Source: Streptomyces flavochromogenes (GTDB lineage Bacteria; Actinomycetota; Actinomycetes; Streptomycetales; Streptomycetaceae). From it: a DNA stretch of 64,000 bases. This document shows positions 1 through 9,848 of this stretch, piece after piece. The translations under genes and the position numbers were made by a program. The notes beneath the pieces are model-generated. The model was not told the origin of the DNA. It searched no databases and was given only the letters and a program-made list of their open reading frames with translations. How positions within the stretch are numbered: the first letter of the stretch is position 1; every line of letters begins with the position of its first letter. The stretch lies in NCBI RefSeq assembly GCF_000717595.1, contig NZ_JNZO01000034.1, positions 1 through 64,000 of the forward strand, in the 5' to 3' direction.

Positions 1-666
1 GCTCCCGCCCCCGCACCCCCCTTCACCTGGACCGCCGACTCCCACACCTGGGAGAACGGCTGCGGGCACATGTACCTCGTCGACCGCGCCCCGAGCGGCG
101 TGGCCCCGCCCCCGCCGCCGGCCGACGCCGCGCCGTGGGCGGGGGCGCACGGGGCGGTGCACGGCGGCGAGACGCTCGTCCGGATCTCCCTCCAGGGCAG
201 GTCGCCGTCGGCCTCCGTCGTGCTCCAGGCCCTCCATGTACGGGTCGTCGGCCGTACCGCGCCCCTCCCCTGGACCGCGTACCGGATGGACAACGGCTGC
301 GGCGGCGCCGTCACCCCGCGCCACTACGCCGTCGACCTCGACGCGTCGCGCCCGCTCGCCCGGCCGGTCGACGGCTACGACGCCTCCGGCTCCGAGGGCC
401 GGAGGATCCCCGCCGTCCCCTTCCCCTACACCGTGACCTCGTCCGATCCCGAGGAGCTGCTCGTCACCGCCGGGACGACGGGCTGCGACTGCCGCTGGTA
501 CCTGGAACTGGTGTGGAGCTCGGAGGGCCGCTCGGGCACGGTCCGGATCGCGGACTCGGCGGGGAGACCGTTCCGCACCAGCGGGATCAAGGGGCGGCCG
601 GTCCAGGAGTACGACGTGATCGGTAGGCGCTGGATCACAGGCGAGGGCTCTGGACAGAGCGGGTGA
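1..666 (+). CDS. C-terminal part of a Streptomyces helix-turn-helix/membrane regulator (truncated at window edge)
   Basis: The frame is open from base 1 and ends at TGA 664-666, so the N-terminus lies outside the window. The visible ~221 residues begin with a Pro/Ala-rich stretch and continue as a secreted-type beta-rich domain containing WENGCGH, MDNGCGG and GCDCRWYLELVWS. From memory, streptomycete proteins with an N-terminal XRE-type HTH, one membrane helix and this extracytoplasmic domain look like this. The HTH and membrane segment are not visible, so the family is inferred from the C-terminal pattern. The role is unknown. Four cysteines in the visible part could form disulfides outside the cell. 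Confidence 0.6.
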   Translation, partial: APAPAPPFTWTADSHTWENGCGHMYLVDRAPSGVAPPPPPADAAPWAGAHGAVHGGETLVRISLQGRSPSASVVLQALHVRVVGRTAPLPWTAYRMDNGCGGAVTPRHYAVDLDASRPLARPVDGYDASGSEGRRIPAVPFPYTVTSSDPEELLVTAGTTGCDCRWYLELVWSSEGRSGTVRIADSAGRPFRTSGIKGRPVQEYDVIGRRWITGEGSGQSG

Positions 667-759
667 CCGCTGGGTAACTTCGAGGAGCAAGGCTGAGCAA
701 GCGCTTAGACAAGCGCGAAGCGGACCAGGACCGGACACCGGACACGAAGGAGGCGGCTC

Positions 760-1917
760 GTGCGCCGTACCGTATTCAACGAGGACCACGAGGCGTTCCG
801 GGAGACCATCCGCGCCTTCATCGAGGCCGAGGTCGTCCCGGTCTACGACGAGTGGTTCGCGGCCGGCCAGGCGCCGCGCGAGTTCTACGAGAAGCTCGGC
901 GAGCTGGGCATCTTCGGCATCAACGTGCCCGAGGAGTTCGGCGGCGCGGGCCTGGACACCCACAAGTTCGAGGCCGTCCTCTACGAGGAGACCTCGCGCG
1001 CGGGCGTGCAGTTCGGCGGCTCCGGTGTCCACGTGCTGCTCGCCCTGCCCTACATCAAGATGCTCGCCACCGGTGACCAGAAGAAGCGCTACCTGCCGAA
1101 GTTCGTCACCGGCGAGGAGATGTGGGCCCTCGCGATGACCGAGCCGGGCACCGGCTCCGACGTCGCGGGCATGAAGACCACCGCCAAGCTCTCCGAGGAC
1201 GGCACGCACTACGTCCTCAACGGCGCCAAGACCTTCATCACCGGTGGCGTCCACGCCGACCGCGTGATCGTCTGCGCCCGTACGTCCGCCCCGACGGCCG
1301 AGGACCGCCGCTTCGGCATCTCCCTCTTCGCCGTGGACACCAAGTCCGAGGGCTACTCCATCGGCCGCAAGCTGGACAAGCTGGGCCTGCGCACCTCCGA
1401 CACGGCCGAGCTGGCCTTCGTCGACGTCAAGGTGCCCGTCGAGGACCTCCTCGGCGAGGAGGGCAAGGGCTTCTCCTACCTCGGTCACAACCTGGCCTCC
1501 GAGCGCTGGGGCATCGCCTTCGGCGCGTACGCGCAGGCCAAGGCCGCCGTGCGCTTCGCCAAGGAGTACGTGCAGGACCGCACCGTCTTCGGCAAGCCGG
1601 TCGCGCACTTCCAGAACACCAAGTTCGAGCTGGCCGCCTGCCAGGCCGAGGTCGACGCCGCCGAGGCCGTGGCCGACCGCGCCCTGGAGGCCCTGGACAC
1701 GGGCGAGCTGTCCCCGGCCGAGGCCGCGAGCGCCAAGCTCTTCTGCACCGAGGTCGCGCACCGCGTCATCGACCGCTGCCTCCAGCTGCACGGCGGCTAC
1801 GGCTACATGAACGAGTACCCGATCGCGCGTCTGTACGCCGACAACCGCGTCAACCGCATCTACGGCGGCACCAGCGAGATCATGAAGTCGATCATCGCCA
1901 AGTCGATGGGCCTGTAG
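760..1917 (+). CDS. acyl-CoA dehydrogenase
   Basis: FAD-dependent acyl-CoA dehydrogenase of 385 aa, the usual family length. It would oxidise an acyl-CoA to the 2-enoyl-CoA and pass electrons to electron-transfer flavoprotein in the cytoplasm. Visible signatures are the substrate/FAD-loop motif ALAMTEPGTGSDVAGMKT, FITGGVHADRVIV, and the C-terminal LHGGYGYMNEYPIARLY and IYGGTSEIMKSIIAKSMGL. The GTG start is supported by GAAGGAGG at 746-753, seven bases upstream. A thioesterase gene follows after 6 bp, so the two are probably co-transcribed. Substrate chain length cannot be read from sequence alone. Confidence 0.9.
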   Translation: MRRTVFNEDHEAFRETIRAFIEAEVVPVYDEWFAAGQAPREFYEKLGELGIFGINVPEEFGGAGLDTHKFEAVLYEETSRAGVQFGGSGVHVLLALPYIKMLATGDQKKRYLPKFVTGEEMWALAMTEPGTGSDVAGMKTTAKLSEDGTHYVLNGAKTFITGGVHADRVIVCARTSAPTAEDRRFGISLFAVDTKSEGYSIGRKLDKLGLRTSDTAELAFVDVKVPVEDLLGEEGKGFSYLGHNLASERWGIAFGAYAQAKAAVRFAKEYVQDRTVFGKPVAHFQNTKFELAACQAEVDAAEAVADRALEALDTGELSPAEAASAKLFCTEVAHRVIDRCLQLHGGYGYMNEYPIARLYADNRVNRIYGGTSEIMKSIIAKSMGL

Positions 1918-1923
1918 GTCCAG

Positions 1924-2793
1924 GTGCCCGACGCGCACAGCGCCCTGGATGGCCTGCTCGATCTGCTCGACCTGGAGCGGATCGAGCGGGACATCTTCCG
2001 GGGTGAGTCCCGCTCCGCGCTCGTCCCCCGCGTCTTCGGCGGCCAGGTGGCCGCCCAGGCGCTGGTGGCGGCCGGCAGGACCGTACCCGCAGACCGCCTG
2101 GCGCACTCGCTCCACGCGTACTTCCTGCGCCCCGGGGACCCGGGCGCGCCGATCGTCTACACGGTCGACCGCATCCGGGACGGACGCTCCTTCACCACCC
2201 GCCGGGTCGTCGCCGTCCAGCACGGGCAGCCGATCTTCCACCTCTCGGCGTCGTTCCAGACGTACGAGGAGGGGCTCGACCACCAGGCGGACATGCCGGC
2301 CGCACCGGACCCGGAGTCGCTCCCGACCCCGGCCGAGATGCTGCCCCGTCACCTCCCCCGCGAGGTCGCGGACCGGCTGATCGAGGCCAGGGCGGCCGTC
2401 GACCTCCGCTATGCCGAGGTCCCGCCGTGGGGCTCGGTCGGGGAGCCGCGCGAGCCGCGCTCGCAGGTCTGGTTCCGCACGAACGGCAAGCTGGCCGACG
2501 ACCCTCTCCTCCACGTCGTCCTCGCCACGTACGTCTCCGACATGACGCTGCTCGACTCCGTCCTGCTCGCGCACGGGCGGGGCGGCTGGGCCGTCGGGGA
2601 CGTCGTCGGGGCGTCCCTGGACCACGCGATGTGGTTCCACCGCCCCTTCCGGGCCGACGAATGGCTCCTGTACGACCAGGAGTCGCCGACCGCGTCCGGC
2701 GGGCGCGGCCTGGGCCAGGCCCGGATCTACACGCAGGACGGCAGGCTCGCGATCTCGGTCATCCAGGAGGGTGTCGTTCGCGTGCCGCGCTGA
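1924..2793 (+). CDS. acyl-CoA thioesterase II (TesB type)
   Basis: TesB-like double hot-dog thioesterase (289 aa) that hydrolyses acyl-CoA to free fatty acid and CoA. The N-terminal half has FRGESRSALVPRVFGGQVAAQAL and AHSLHAYFLRPGD; the C-terminal half has YVSDMTLLDSVL and SLDHAMWFHRPFRADEW, the conserved patterns of the two hot-dog repeats. The GTG start is 6 bp after the acyl-CoA dehydrogenase stop, consistent with one transcript and possibly translational coupling. Together the pair suggests control of intracellular acyl-CoA pools. Confidence 0.88.
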   Translation: MPDAHSALDGLLDLLDLERIERDIFRGESRSALVPRVFGGQVAAQALVAAGRTVPADRLAHSLHAYFLRPGDPGAPIVYTVDRIRDGRSFTTRRVVAVQHGQPIFHLSASFQTYEEGLDHQADMPAAPDPESLPTPAEMLPRHLPREVADRLIEARAAVDLRYAEVPPWGSVGEPREPRSQVWFRTNGKLADDPLLHVVLATYVSDMTLLDSVLLAHGRGGWAVGDVVGASLDHAMWFHRPFRADEWLLYDQESPTASGGRGLGQARIYTQDGRLAISVIQEGVVRVPR

Positions 2794-2817
2794 TGACCGG
2801 ACATAGCGTCCGATGTC

Positions 2818-3765
2818 ATGGCAGAGCAGTCGGGCAGCGGTGAGAGCACGTTCACGGTGATCGTGGCGGCGGTGGCGAATCTGGGGATCGCCGCCGCCAA
2901 GGCCGTCGCCGGTGTCATCAGCGGATCCAGCGCGATGCTGTCGGAGGCCGCCCACTCGGTCGCCGACACCGTCACCGAGGTCATGCTGCTCACCGCGCTG
3001 AAGCGGAGCGAGAAGCCGGCCGACGAGGACCACCCGGTGGGCTACGCGGGCGAACGATACGTGTGGGCGCTGCTCGCGGCCGTGGCGACCTTCGTGGGCG
3101 GCGCGGTCTTCTCCGTCTACGACGGCATCCACACCCTCACCCACGGCGAGGAGCTGGGCGACCCTCTGGTCTCGTACATCGTGCTCGGCGTCGCCTTCGT
3201 CCTGGAGGGCTACTCGCTCCGGACCGGCGTCCGGCAGATGCGGGCCGAGGCGGACCGGGCCGGGACCGCCTTCGCCCGCTACCTCCGCCTCACCCCCGAC
3301 ACCACGGTGAAGGCGGTGGTGATGGAGGACTCCGCCGCCCTGGCCGGCCTGATGCTCGCGGCGGGCGGCCTCCTCGGCGGCGAGATCACCGGCTCCGGCG
3401 TCTGGGACGGCATCGCGTCGATCCTCATCGGCGCGTTGCTCGTGTACGTGGCCTGGGTCCTGGGCCGTTCCAACGCCGAGCTCCTCATCGGCCGGCCGCT
3501 GCCGAAGCACGTGCGGGCCGAAGTCCGCGAGGAGCTGCTCTCCGTCCCGCACATCGTGGACGTCCTCGACCTGACGACCCTCATCCAGGGGCCGGACGAG
3601 GTCCTGATCGCGGCGAAGGTCGACTTCCGGGACGTGGCGTCGGCGGAGCAGGTGGAGTGGGCGTGCGAGGACGCGGAGTCGCAACTCCGCGAACGCTTCC
3701 CCCAGATCCGCCGTGTCTACCTGGACCCCACCCCGGCCCTGACCCAACACCGCCCCCGCACCTGA
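2818..3765 (+). CDS. cation diffusion facilitator (CDF) family transporter
   Basis: Membrane divalent-cation efflux protein of 315 aa. The first helix region (residues 10-30) leads into SSAMLSEAAHSVADTVTEV, the CDF site with its Ser-x3-Glu-x2-His-Ser-x2-Asp pattern. Further helices surround WALLAAVATFVGGAVFSVYD, YIVLGVAFVLEGYSL and a second metal-site helix (VVMEDSAALAGLMLA). The C-terminal ~90 residues form the cytoplasmic ferredoxin-like metal-sensing domain ending in RRVYLDPTP. Zn2+ or Fe2+ is the likely substrate, but this is not determined here. The gene starts 24 bp after the thioesterase stop and may be read from the same transcript. Confidence 0.88.
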   Translation: MAEQSGSGESTFTVIVAAVANLGIAAAKAVAGVISGSSAMLSEAAHSVADTVTEVMLLTALKRSEKPADEDHPVGYAGERYVWALLAAVATFVGGAVFSVYDGIHTLTHGEELGDPLVSYIVLGVAFVLEGYSLRTGVRQMRAEADRAGTAFARYLRLTPDTTVKAVVMEDSAALAGLMLAAGGLLGGEITGSGVWDGIASILIGALLVYVAWVLGRSNAELLIGRPLPKHVRAEVREELLSVPHIVDVLDLTTLIQGPDEVLIAAKVDFRDVASAEQVEWACEDAESQLRERFPQIRRVYLDPTPALTQHRPRT

Positions 3766-3817
3766 CGCGTCCGCGGGCCCGGCAGCAGCGGGCGCGGGGC
3801 CTGGAGGGGGCCTGGGA

Positions 3818-4591
3818 TCAGAGCAGGCCGGCCGCGTGCAGGGTGTAGGCCGTCATCGGTTCGTAGAAGCGCGGGTCCAGGACGTGGTCGTCCAGGGGGA
3901 TCGTGACCTGCATCGTGCCCTCGGCCTCGCCGATGAAGAGGGCGGGGTCGTTGCAGTCCGCGTATCCGACGGAGTCGATGCCCCGCTGACCGGCCCGTCC
4001 GGCCCACCCGTGGTCCGCGATCACCAGGTCGGGCCGTCCGTCCTCGCCGAGCGCGTCGAGGATCGCGTTCATCGGCTCCGGCGAGTGGGTGTGCCAGAGG
4101 CTCGCGCCCCGCTCGAAGACCGCGACGTCGGCGAACTGCACGACGTACCCCTCGTCGGCGACGAGCCCACCGGGGATCTTCACGATGTCGCAGCCCTGGG
4201 CGCGCAGCCCGGCCGCGACCCGGCTGTGCACGTCGATCAGCGCGCCGGGGTGGCCGGTCGCGAAGAGGACCCGCTCCTTGCCGGCGGCGGCCTTGCGCAG
4301 CCGGGCGGCCATCCGCTCCAGGCCGTCCACGGTGAGCTCGGGGTCGATGGTGTCCTGGCCGGCCCGGTGGGCCGGGTCGTCGATGACACCGCAGCGTTCG
4401 GCCATCACGGCGAGCACGTCCTGCTCGTCGGTCCAGCGGTCGCCGAGCTCCAGGCCGAGCCAGTAGTGCCGGTCGCCGTTGGCGAGCTTGCGGTAGTGGG
4501 AGAGGTTGTTGTCGCGCGGGGTGGCGACGTCTCCCGCGATCCGGGTGCGGACGAGGTGCTCGACAAGGGCGGGGCGGCTGAGTATCGGCAT
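3818..4591 (-). CDS. conserved actinobacterial protein, often annotated as phosphatase
   Basis: 257 aa cytoplasmic protein. Visible patterns: DVATPRDNNLSHYRKLANGD near the N-terminus, LFATGHPGALIDVHSR in the middle, and LVIADHGWAGRAGQRGIDSVGYADCNDPALF towards the C-terminus. I recognise it as a conserved streptomycete family usually called phosphatase, but I see no classical phosphatase signature, so the activity is unproven. The start chosen is the internal ATG (MPILS) at 4591; an ATG three codons upstream at 4600 is equally possible and neither has a good Shine-Dalgarno. It converges with the CDF gene, with only ~50 bp between stops. Confidence 0.65.
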   Translation of the reverse strand: MPILSRPALVEHLVRTRIAGDVATPRDNNLSHYRKLANGDRHYWLGLELGDRWTDEQDVLAVMAERCGVIDDPAHRAGQDTIDPELTVDGLERMAARLRKAAAGKERVLFATGHPGALIDVHSRVAAGLRAQGCDIVKIPGGLVADEGYVVQFADVAVFERGASLWHTHSPEPMNAILDALGEDGRPDLVIADHGWAGRAGQRGIDSVGYADCNDPALFIGEAEGTMQVTIPLDDHVLDPRFYEPMTAYTLHAAGLL

Positions 4592-4668
4592 GGGGCTCAT
4601 TCTGGACGACGGCCTGCCGTTGTGGGCAATCGTTCCGTCCCGTGGACCCGCCCGGAGCCGGACGCCAC

Positions 4669-5277
4669 TCAGCTCCGGAGCGCCCCGAAGGCCCCGTGGG
4701 CCAGGCGCCGGAGCAGCTCCTCCATGGTCCGGCGACCCACCGCGTCGAGGTGCGGCGTCGAGTTGAGCAGGCCGAACACCGCGTGGACCGCCGTCCGCGA
4801 TTCCGACTCCCCCGCGTCCGGGTACAGCTCCCGCACCACCGTCACCCACAGTTCCACGTACTGCCGCTGGAGCTGCCGTACCCGCTTGCGGTCCTCGTCC
4901 TTGAGGCGGTCGAGCTCGCGGTCGTGGAGGGTGATCAGCGGCCGGTCGTCGAGGGCGAAGTCGATGTGGCCGTCGATGAGGGCGCCGAGCAGGGCCTCGG
5001 GGTCGCCCGTGGTCTCGCCGACCCGCAGCCGGCCGCCGTCGAGGAGCCGCTCGCTGATGCCGACGAGGAGTTCGGCGAGCATCGCGTCCTTGCCGGGGAA
5101 GTGGCGGTAGAGGCCGGGGCCGCTGATGCCGACGGCGGCTCCTATCTCGTCCACGCCCACGCCGTGGAAGCCGCGCTCGGCGAAGAGGCGGGCGGCCTCC
5201 TTGAGGATCTGCTGGCGCCGCGTCGGGGCGTCGGTCCTGCCGGTGGCGGTCCGGGTCGTGGCCGAGGTCGTGGTCAT
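4669..5277 (-). CDS. accR: TetR-family repressor, AccR-like regulator of acyl-CoA carboxylase operon
   Basis: 202 aa TetR protein. The N-terminal HTH spans about residues 22-68 (RQQILKEAARLFAERGFHG, then VGISGPGLYRHFPGKDAML); the rest is a helical ligand domain. It is transcribed away from accD1, and the 87 bp between the start codons holds two palindromes of the form GTTAA-N6-TTAAC. From memory, S. avermitilis AccR uses that motif to repress the same accD1A1-hmgL-fadE4 operon and senses short-chain acyl-CoAs, so orthology is likely. The start is ATG 5277; a TTG at 5295 would add six residues. No strong Shine-Dalgarno is seen. Confidence 0.8.
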   Translation of the reverse strand: MTTTSATTRTATGRTDAPTRRQQILKEAARLFAERGFHGVGVDEIGAAVGISGPGLYRHFPGKDAMLAELLVGISERLLDGGRLRVGETTGDPEALLGALIDGHIDFALDDRPLITLHDRELDRLKDEDRKRVRQLQRQYVELWVTVVRELYPDAGESESRTAVHAVFGLLNSTPHLDAVGRRTMEELLRRLAHGAFGALRS

Positions 5278-5298
5278 GGATTCGATTCTAGACAACCC

Positions 5299-5316
5299 GG
5301 TTAGCGGTCGTTAACC
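5299..5316. promoter_or_regulatory. TetR (AccR-type) operator 1
   Basis: GGTTAGCGGTCGTTAACC, an 18-bp imperfect palindrome with half-sites GGTTA(G/A)CG. It lies 21 bp upstream of the repressor's own ATG, the position expected for autorepression. It matches the GTTAA-N6-TTAAC pattern with one mismatch. Confidence 0.72.
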
Positions 5317-5328
5317 TGAACGACATAC

Positions 5329-5344
5329 GTTAACGCTCATTAAC
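5329..5344. promoter_or_regulatory. TetR (AccR-type) operator 2
   Basis: GTTAACGCTCATTAAC, an exact GTTAA-N6-TTAAC palindrome 20 bp upstream of the accD1 ATG and just before its Shine-Dalgarno (AAGGGAG, 5350-5356). A bound TetR dimer here would block accD1 transcription. Confidence 0.78.
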
Positions 5345-5364
5345 CGAGCAAGGGAGCTCGAGGG

Positions 5365-6972
5365 ATGCAGCAGGCACCTGTGCTGGCGAGTGCGGCGGAT
5401 CCCGCCTCGCCGGCCTGGCAGGCGAACGAGGCGGCGCACCACGAGCTGGCGGCCGTCCTGCGCGCCAAGCTCGCGGCGGCGGCGCTGGGCGGCGGTGAGA
5501 AGTCCCGGGCCCGGCACACCGCGCGCGGGAAGCTGCTGCCGAGGGACCGGGTGGACACCCTCCTCGACCCCGGCTCCCCCTTCCTGGAGCTGGCGCCGCT
5601 CGCGGCGAACGGGATGTACGGCGACGCGGCCCCGGCGGCCGGGGTCATCGCGGGCATCGGCCGGGTCTCGGGCCGCGAGTGCGTGATCGTCGCCAACGAC
5701 GCGACGGTCAAGGGCGGCACGTACTACCCGATGACGGTGAAGAAGCACCTCCGGGCCCAGGAGGTGGCGCTGGAGAACCGTCTCCCCTGCCTCTACCTGG
5801 TCGACTCGGGCGGCGCGTTCCTGCCGATGCAGGACGAGGTCTTCCCCGACCGGGAGCACTTCGGCCGGATCTTCTACAACCAGGCCCGGATGTCCGGCGC
5901 GGGCATCCCGCAGATCGCGGCGGTCCTCGGCTCGTGCACGGCCGGTGGCGCGTACGTGCCGGCGATGAGCGACGAGGCCGTGATCGTACGGAACCAGGGC
6001 ACGATCTTCCTCGGCGGTCCGCCGCTGGTGAAGGCGGCGACCGGTGAGGTCGTGACGGCGGAGGAGCTGGGCGGCGGCGAGGTCCACTCGCGGATCTCCG
6101 GCGTCACCGACCACCTCGCCGAGGACGACGCCCACGCGCTGCGGATCGTGCGGAACATCGTCGCGACGCTCCCCGACCGCGGCCCGCTGCCCTGGTCGGT
6201 GGAGCCGGTCGAGGAGCCGAAGGTGGACCCGGCCGGGCTGTACGGCGCGGTGCCGGTGGACTCCCGTACCCCTTACGACGTGCGCGAGGTCATCGCCCGG
6301 GTGGTGGACGGCTCCCGTTTCCAGGAGTTCAAGTCCGAGTACGGGCAGACGCTGATCACCGGTTTCGCCCGGATCCACGGGCACCCGGTCGGCATCGTCG
6401 CCAACAACGGCATCCTGTTCGCCGAGTCCGCCCAGAAGGGCGCGCACTTCATCGAGCTGTGCGACCAGCGCGGCATCCCGCTGGTCTTCCTGCAGAACAT
6501 CACCGGCTTCATGGTCGGCAAGGCGTACGAGCACGGCGGCATCGCCAAGCACGGCGCCAAGATGGTGACGGCCGTGGCCACCACCCGGGTCCCGAAGCTG
6601 ACGGTCGTCGTCGGCGGCTCGTACGGCGCGGGCAACTACTCGATGTGCGGCCGGGCGTACTCGCCGCGCTTCCTGTGGATGTGGCCGAACGCCAAGATCT
6701 CGGTCATGGGCGGCGAGCAGGCCGCGTCCGTCCTCGCGACCGTCAAGCGCGACCAGCTCGGCGACGAGTGGAGCGCGGAGGACGAGGAGGCCTTCAAGGC
6801 CCCGATCCGCGAGCAGTACGAGACCCAGGGCAGCGCCTACTACGCGAGCGCCCGGCTCTGGGACGACGGCGTCATCGACCCGCTGGAGACCCGGCAGGTC
6901 CTCGGCCTCGCCCTGACCGCCTGTGCCAACGCGCCCCTGGGAGACCCCCAGTTCGGCGTCTTCCGGATGTGA
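5365..6972 (+). CDS. accD1: acyl-CoA carboxylase beta subunit (methylcrotonyl/propionyl-CoA carboxyltransferase)
   Basis: 535 aa biotin-dependent carboxyltransferase beta subunit, normal family length. It transfers CO2 from carboxybiotin to an acyl-CoA. The two crotonase-fold halves are visible: [18 protein letters not shown] and [20 protein letters not shown] in the first, [20 protein letters not shown] and [19 protein letters not shown] in the second. The similarity to MCC-type beta subunits, with HMG-CoA lyase and an acyl-CoA dehydrogenase downstream, points to 3-methylcrotonyl-CoA in leucine breakdown. Start ATG 5365 follows AAGGGAG with good spacing. It is first in a four-gene operon controlled by the adjacent TetR operators. 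Confidence 0.92.
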   Translation: MQQAPVLASAADPASPAWQANEAAHHELAAVLRAKLAAAALGGGEKSRARHTARGKLLPRDRVDTLLDPGSPFLELAPLAANGMYGDAAPAAGVIAGIGRVSGRECVIVANDATVKGGTYYPMTVKKHLRAQEVALENRLPCLYLVDSGGAFLPMQDEVFPDREHFGRIFYNQARMSGAGIPQIAAVLGSCTAGGAYVPAMSDEAVIVRNQGTIFLGGPPLVKAATGEVVTAEELGGGEVHSRISGVTDHLAEDDAHALRIVRNIVATLPDRGPLPWSVEPVEEPKVDPAGLYGAVPVDSRTPYDVREVIARVVDGSRFQEFKSEYGQTLITGFARIHGHPVGIVANNGILFAESAQKGAHFIELCDQRGIPLVFLQNITGFMVGKAYEHGGIAKHGAKMVTAVATTRVPKLTVVVGGSYGAGNYSMCGRAYSPRFLWMWPNAKISVMGGEQAASVLATVKRDQLGDEWSAEDEEAFKAPIREQYETQGSAYYASARLWDDGVIDPLETRQVLGLALTACANAPLGDPQFGVFRM

Positions 6973-6988
6973 GGGTGTGAGGACGTCC

Positions 6989-8914
6989 ATGTTCGACACA
7001 GTGCTCGTCGCGAATCGCGGCGAGATCGCGGTCCGGGTCATCCGCACCCTGCGGGCGCTCGGTGTGCGTTCGGTCGCGGTCTACAGCGACGCGGACGCCG
7101 ATGCCCGGCACGTACGGGAGGCGGACACGGCGGTACGGATCGGCCCGCCGCCGGCCTCGGAGTCGTACCTGTCGGTGGAGGCGCTCCTCGACGCGGCCCG
7201 CCGGACGGGCGCGCAGGCGGTGCACCCCGGGTACGGCTTCCTCGCGGAGAACGCGGGGTTCGCGCAGGCGTGCGCGGACGCCGGGCTCGTCTTCATCGGC
7301 CCGCCCGCCTCGGCGATCTCCCTGATGGGCGACAAGATCAGGGCGAAGGAGACGGTGAAGGCGGCGGGTGTCCCCGTCGTCCCCGGCGCAGCCGATCCCG
7401 AACTGGAGGCCGCGGCACGCGAGTTGGGTGCCCCGGTGCTGCTCAAGCCGAGCGCGGGAGGCGGCGGCAAGGGCATGCGGCTGGTCCGCGACCTGTCGAC
7501 GCTGACGGAGGAGATCGCGTCCGCGCGTCGCGAGGCCCGCGCCTCCTTCGGTGACGACACGCTGCTGGTGGAGCGGTGGATCGACCGGCCCCGGCACATC
7601 GAGATCCAGGTCCTGGCGGACGCCCACGGAAACGTGATCCACCTGGGCGAGCGCGAGTGTTCGCTCCAGCGCCGCCACCAGAAGATCATCGAGGAGGCGC
7701 CGAGCGTCCTGCTGACCCCGGAGATCCGGGCGTCGATGGGCGCGGCGGCGGTCGAGGCGGCGCGCTCGTGCGGGTATGTGGGCGCGGGCACGGTCGAGTT
7801 CATCGTGCCGGGCGGCGACCCGTCCTCGTACTACTTCATGGAGATGAACACCCGCCTCCAGGTCGAGCACCCGGTCACCGAGCTGATCACGGGCGTGGAC
7901 CTGGTGGAGTGGCAGCTGAGGGTGGCGTCGGGCGAGCCGCTGCCCTTCACGCAGGAGGACATCACCCTCACGGGCTGGGCGATCGAGGCCCGGATCTGCG
8001 CGGAGGACCCCTCCCGCGGCTTCCTGCCCTCGGGCGGCACGGTCCTGGCCCTGAACGAGCCGGCCGGCGAAGGAGTCCGCACGGACTCGGGCCTCTCGGA
8101 GGGTACGGAGGTCTCGTCCCTCTACGACCCGATGCTGTCGAAGGTCATCGTCCACGCCGAGGACCGCCCGACGGCCCTGCGCCGCCTGCGCGCGGCCCTG
8201 GCGGACACGGTGACCCTGGGGGTCCCGACGAACGCGGGCTTCCTGCGTCGCCTGCTGGCCCACCCGGACGTCGTCTCCGGCGCCCTGGACACGGGCCTGG
8301 TGGAGCGGGACGCGGAGAGCCTGGTCCCGGAGGGCGTCCCGGAGGAGGTGTACGCGGCGGCGGCGGCCGTACGGCTCGCGGAGCTGGATCCGGCACCTCG
8401 GGGCGGCTGGACCGACCCGTTCTCGGTGCCCAGCGGCTGGCGCCTGGGCGGCAGCCCGGCTCCGCTCCCCTTCCCCGTACGGGCGGCGGGACTCGAAGCC
8501 GTCATGGCGGAGGCGCCGGCCGGCGCACGGGTCACGGACACCTCGGTGACGGTCACGGTGGACGGCATCGTCCACCGCTTCCACCGGGCCGGCCGCTGGC
8601 TGGGCCGCGACGGCGACTCCTGGCACGTCATGGACCATGACCCCGTCGCCGCCGCGCTCTCCGGCGCCCGCCACGGGGGCGCCGACACGCTCGCCGCTCC
8701 CATGCCGGGGACCGTGACCGTCGTCAAGGTGGCCGTCGGGGACGAGGTCGAGGCCGGGCAGAGTCTGCTGGTCGTCGAGGCGATGAAGATGGAGCACGTC
8801 ATCTCCGCCCCGCACGCCGGCACCGTCACCGAGCTGGACGTCACGCCCGGTTCGACCGTCGCCATGGACCAGATCCTGGCCGTGGTGACGCCCCGCGAGG
8901 AGGAGGACGCGTGA
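6989..8914 (+). CDS. accA1: acyl-CoA carboxylase alpha subunit: biotin carboxylase fused to biotin carrier
   Basis: 641 aa. Residues ~1-450 are biotin carboxylase: N-terminal [22 protein letters not shown]-grasp glycine loop [12 protein letters not shown], then [17 protein letters not shown] linker of ~110 residues leads to a C-terminal biotinyl domain in which Lys600 of EAMKMEH is the biotinylation site. It carboxylates biotin with ATP and bicarbonate and works with AccD1. Start ATG 6989 is chosen because it begins the conserved domain and follows GTGAGGA; an upstream in-frame start at 6923 lies inside accD1. The stop overlaps the hmgL start (GTGA, 8911-8914), so translation is coupled. Confidence 0.93.
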   Translation: MFDTVLVANRGEIAVRVIRTLRALGVRSVAVYSDADADARHVREADTAVRIGPPPASESYLSVEALLDAARRTGAQAVHPGYGFLAENAGFAQACADAGLVFIGPPASAISLMGDKIRAKETVKAAGVPVVPGAADPELEAAARELGAPVLLKPSAGGGGKGMRLVRDLSTLTEEIASARREARASFGDDTLLVERWIDRPRHIEIQVLADAHGNVIHLGERECSLQRRHQKIIEEAPSVLLTPEIRASMGAAAVEAARSCGYVGAGTVEFIVPGGDPSSYYFMEMNTRLQVEHPVTELITGVDLVEWQLRVASGEPLPFTQEDITLTGWAIEARICAEDPSRGFLPSGGTVLALNEPAGEGVRTDSGLSEGTEVSSLYDPMLSKVIVHAEDRPTALRRLRAALADTVTLGVPTNAGFLRRLLAHPDVVSGALDTGLVERDAESLVPEGVPEEVYAAAAAVRLAELDPAPRGGWTDPFSVPSGWRLGGSPAPLPFPVRAAGLEAVMAEAPAGARVTDTSVTVTVDGIVHRFHRAGRWLGRDGDSWHVMDHDPVAAALSGARHGGADTLAAPMPGTVTVVKVAVGDEVEAGQSLLVVEAMKMEHVISAPHAGTVTELDVTPGSTVAMDQILAVVTPREEEDA

Positions 8915-9840
8915 GCCTGCCGATGACCGTGGGGGACCCGTCCCTCCCCGCCCGGGTGCGGATCCACGAGGTCGGGGCCCGGGACGGGCTGCAGAACGAG
9001 AAGACGGCCGTCCCGACCGACGTGAAGGCCGAGTTCGTCCGGCGGCTCGCCGCCGCCGGGCTCGGCACGATCGAGGCGACCAGCTTCGTGCACCCCAAGT
9101 GGGTGCCCCAGCTGGCGGACGCGGAGGACCTGTTCCCGCTGGTCCGCGATCTGCCGGTCCGGCTCCCGGTGCTCGTGCCCAACGAGCGGGGTCTCGACCG
9201 CGCCCTCGCGCTCGGGGCCCGCGAGGTCGCCGTGTTCGCCTCGGCGACCGAGTCCTTCGCGAAGGCCAACCTGAACCGGACCGTGGACGAGGCGCTCGCG
9301 ATGTTCGCGCCGACCGTCACGCGGGCCATAGAGTCCGGGCTGAAGGTCCGCGGCTATCTGTCGATGTGCTTCGGCGACCCGTGGGAGGGCGCCGTCCCGA
9401 TCGAGCAGGTCGTCCGCGTCACCAAGGCCCTCGCCGAGATGGGCTGCGACGAGCTGAGCCTCGGGGACACGATCGGCGTCGCCACTCCCGGCCACGTCCA
9501 GGCGCTGCTGACGGCCCTGTACGAGGCCGGTGTCCCCGCCTCCCGTATCGCCGTGCACTTCCACGACACCTACGGCCAGGCCCTCTCCAACACGCTCGCC
9601 GCGCTCCGCCACGGAGTGACCACGGTCGACGCCTCCGCCGGCGGCCTCGGCGGCTGCCCCTACGCGAAGAGCGCGACCGGCAATCTCGCCACCGAGGATC
9701 TCGTGTGGATGCTCGACGGCCTCGGCATCGAGACCGGGGTCGATCTGGCCGCCCTCACCGCCACAAGCGTGTGGATGGCCGACCAGCTGGGCCGGCCCAG
9801 CCCCTCCCGTACCGTCCGCGCCCTCTCCCACAAGGAGTGA
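8911..9840 (+). CDS. hmgL: hydroxymethylglutaryl-CoA lyase
   Basis: 309 aa TIM-barrel lyase cleaving HMG-CoA to acetoacetate and acetyl-CoA, the last step of leucine catabolism. Visible: [16 protein letters not shown] with the catalytic Arg-Asp, [15 protein letters not shown], metal ligands in [12 protein letters not shown], and the cysteine-loop signature [15 protein letters not shown]. The GTG start overlaps the accA1 stop by four bases; GTG/ATG alternatives a few codons downstream are possible. Its place between the carboxylase and an acyl-CoA dehydrogenase supports a branched-chain acyl-CoA route. Confidence 0.93.
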   Translation: MSLPMTVGDPSLPARVRIHEVGARDGLQNEKTAVPTDVKAEFVRRLAAAGLGTIEATSFVHPKWVPQLADAEDLFPLVRDLPVRLPVLVPNERGLDRALALGAREVAVFASATESFAKANLNRTVDEALAMFAPTVTRAIESGLKVRGYLSMCFGDPWEGAVPIEQVVRVTKALAEMGCDELSLGDTIGVATPGHVQALLTALYEAGVPASRIAVHFHDTYGQALSNTLAALRHGVTTVDASAGGLGGCPYAKSATGNLATEDLVWMLDGLGIETGVDLAALTATSVWMADQLGRPSPSRTVRALSHKE

Positions 9841-9848
9841 CGTCCCCC

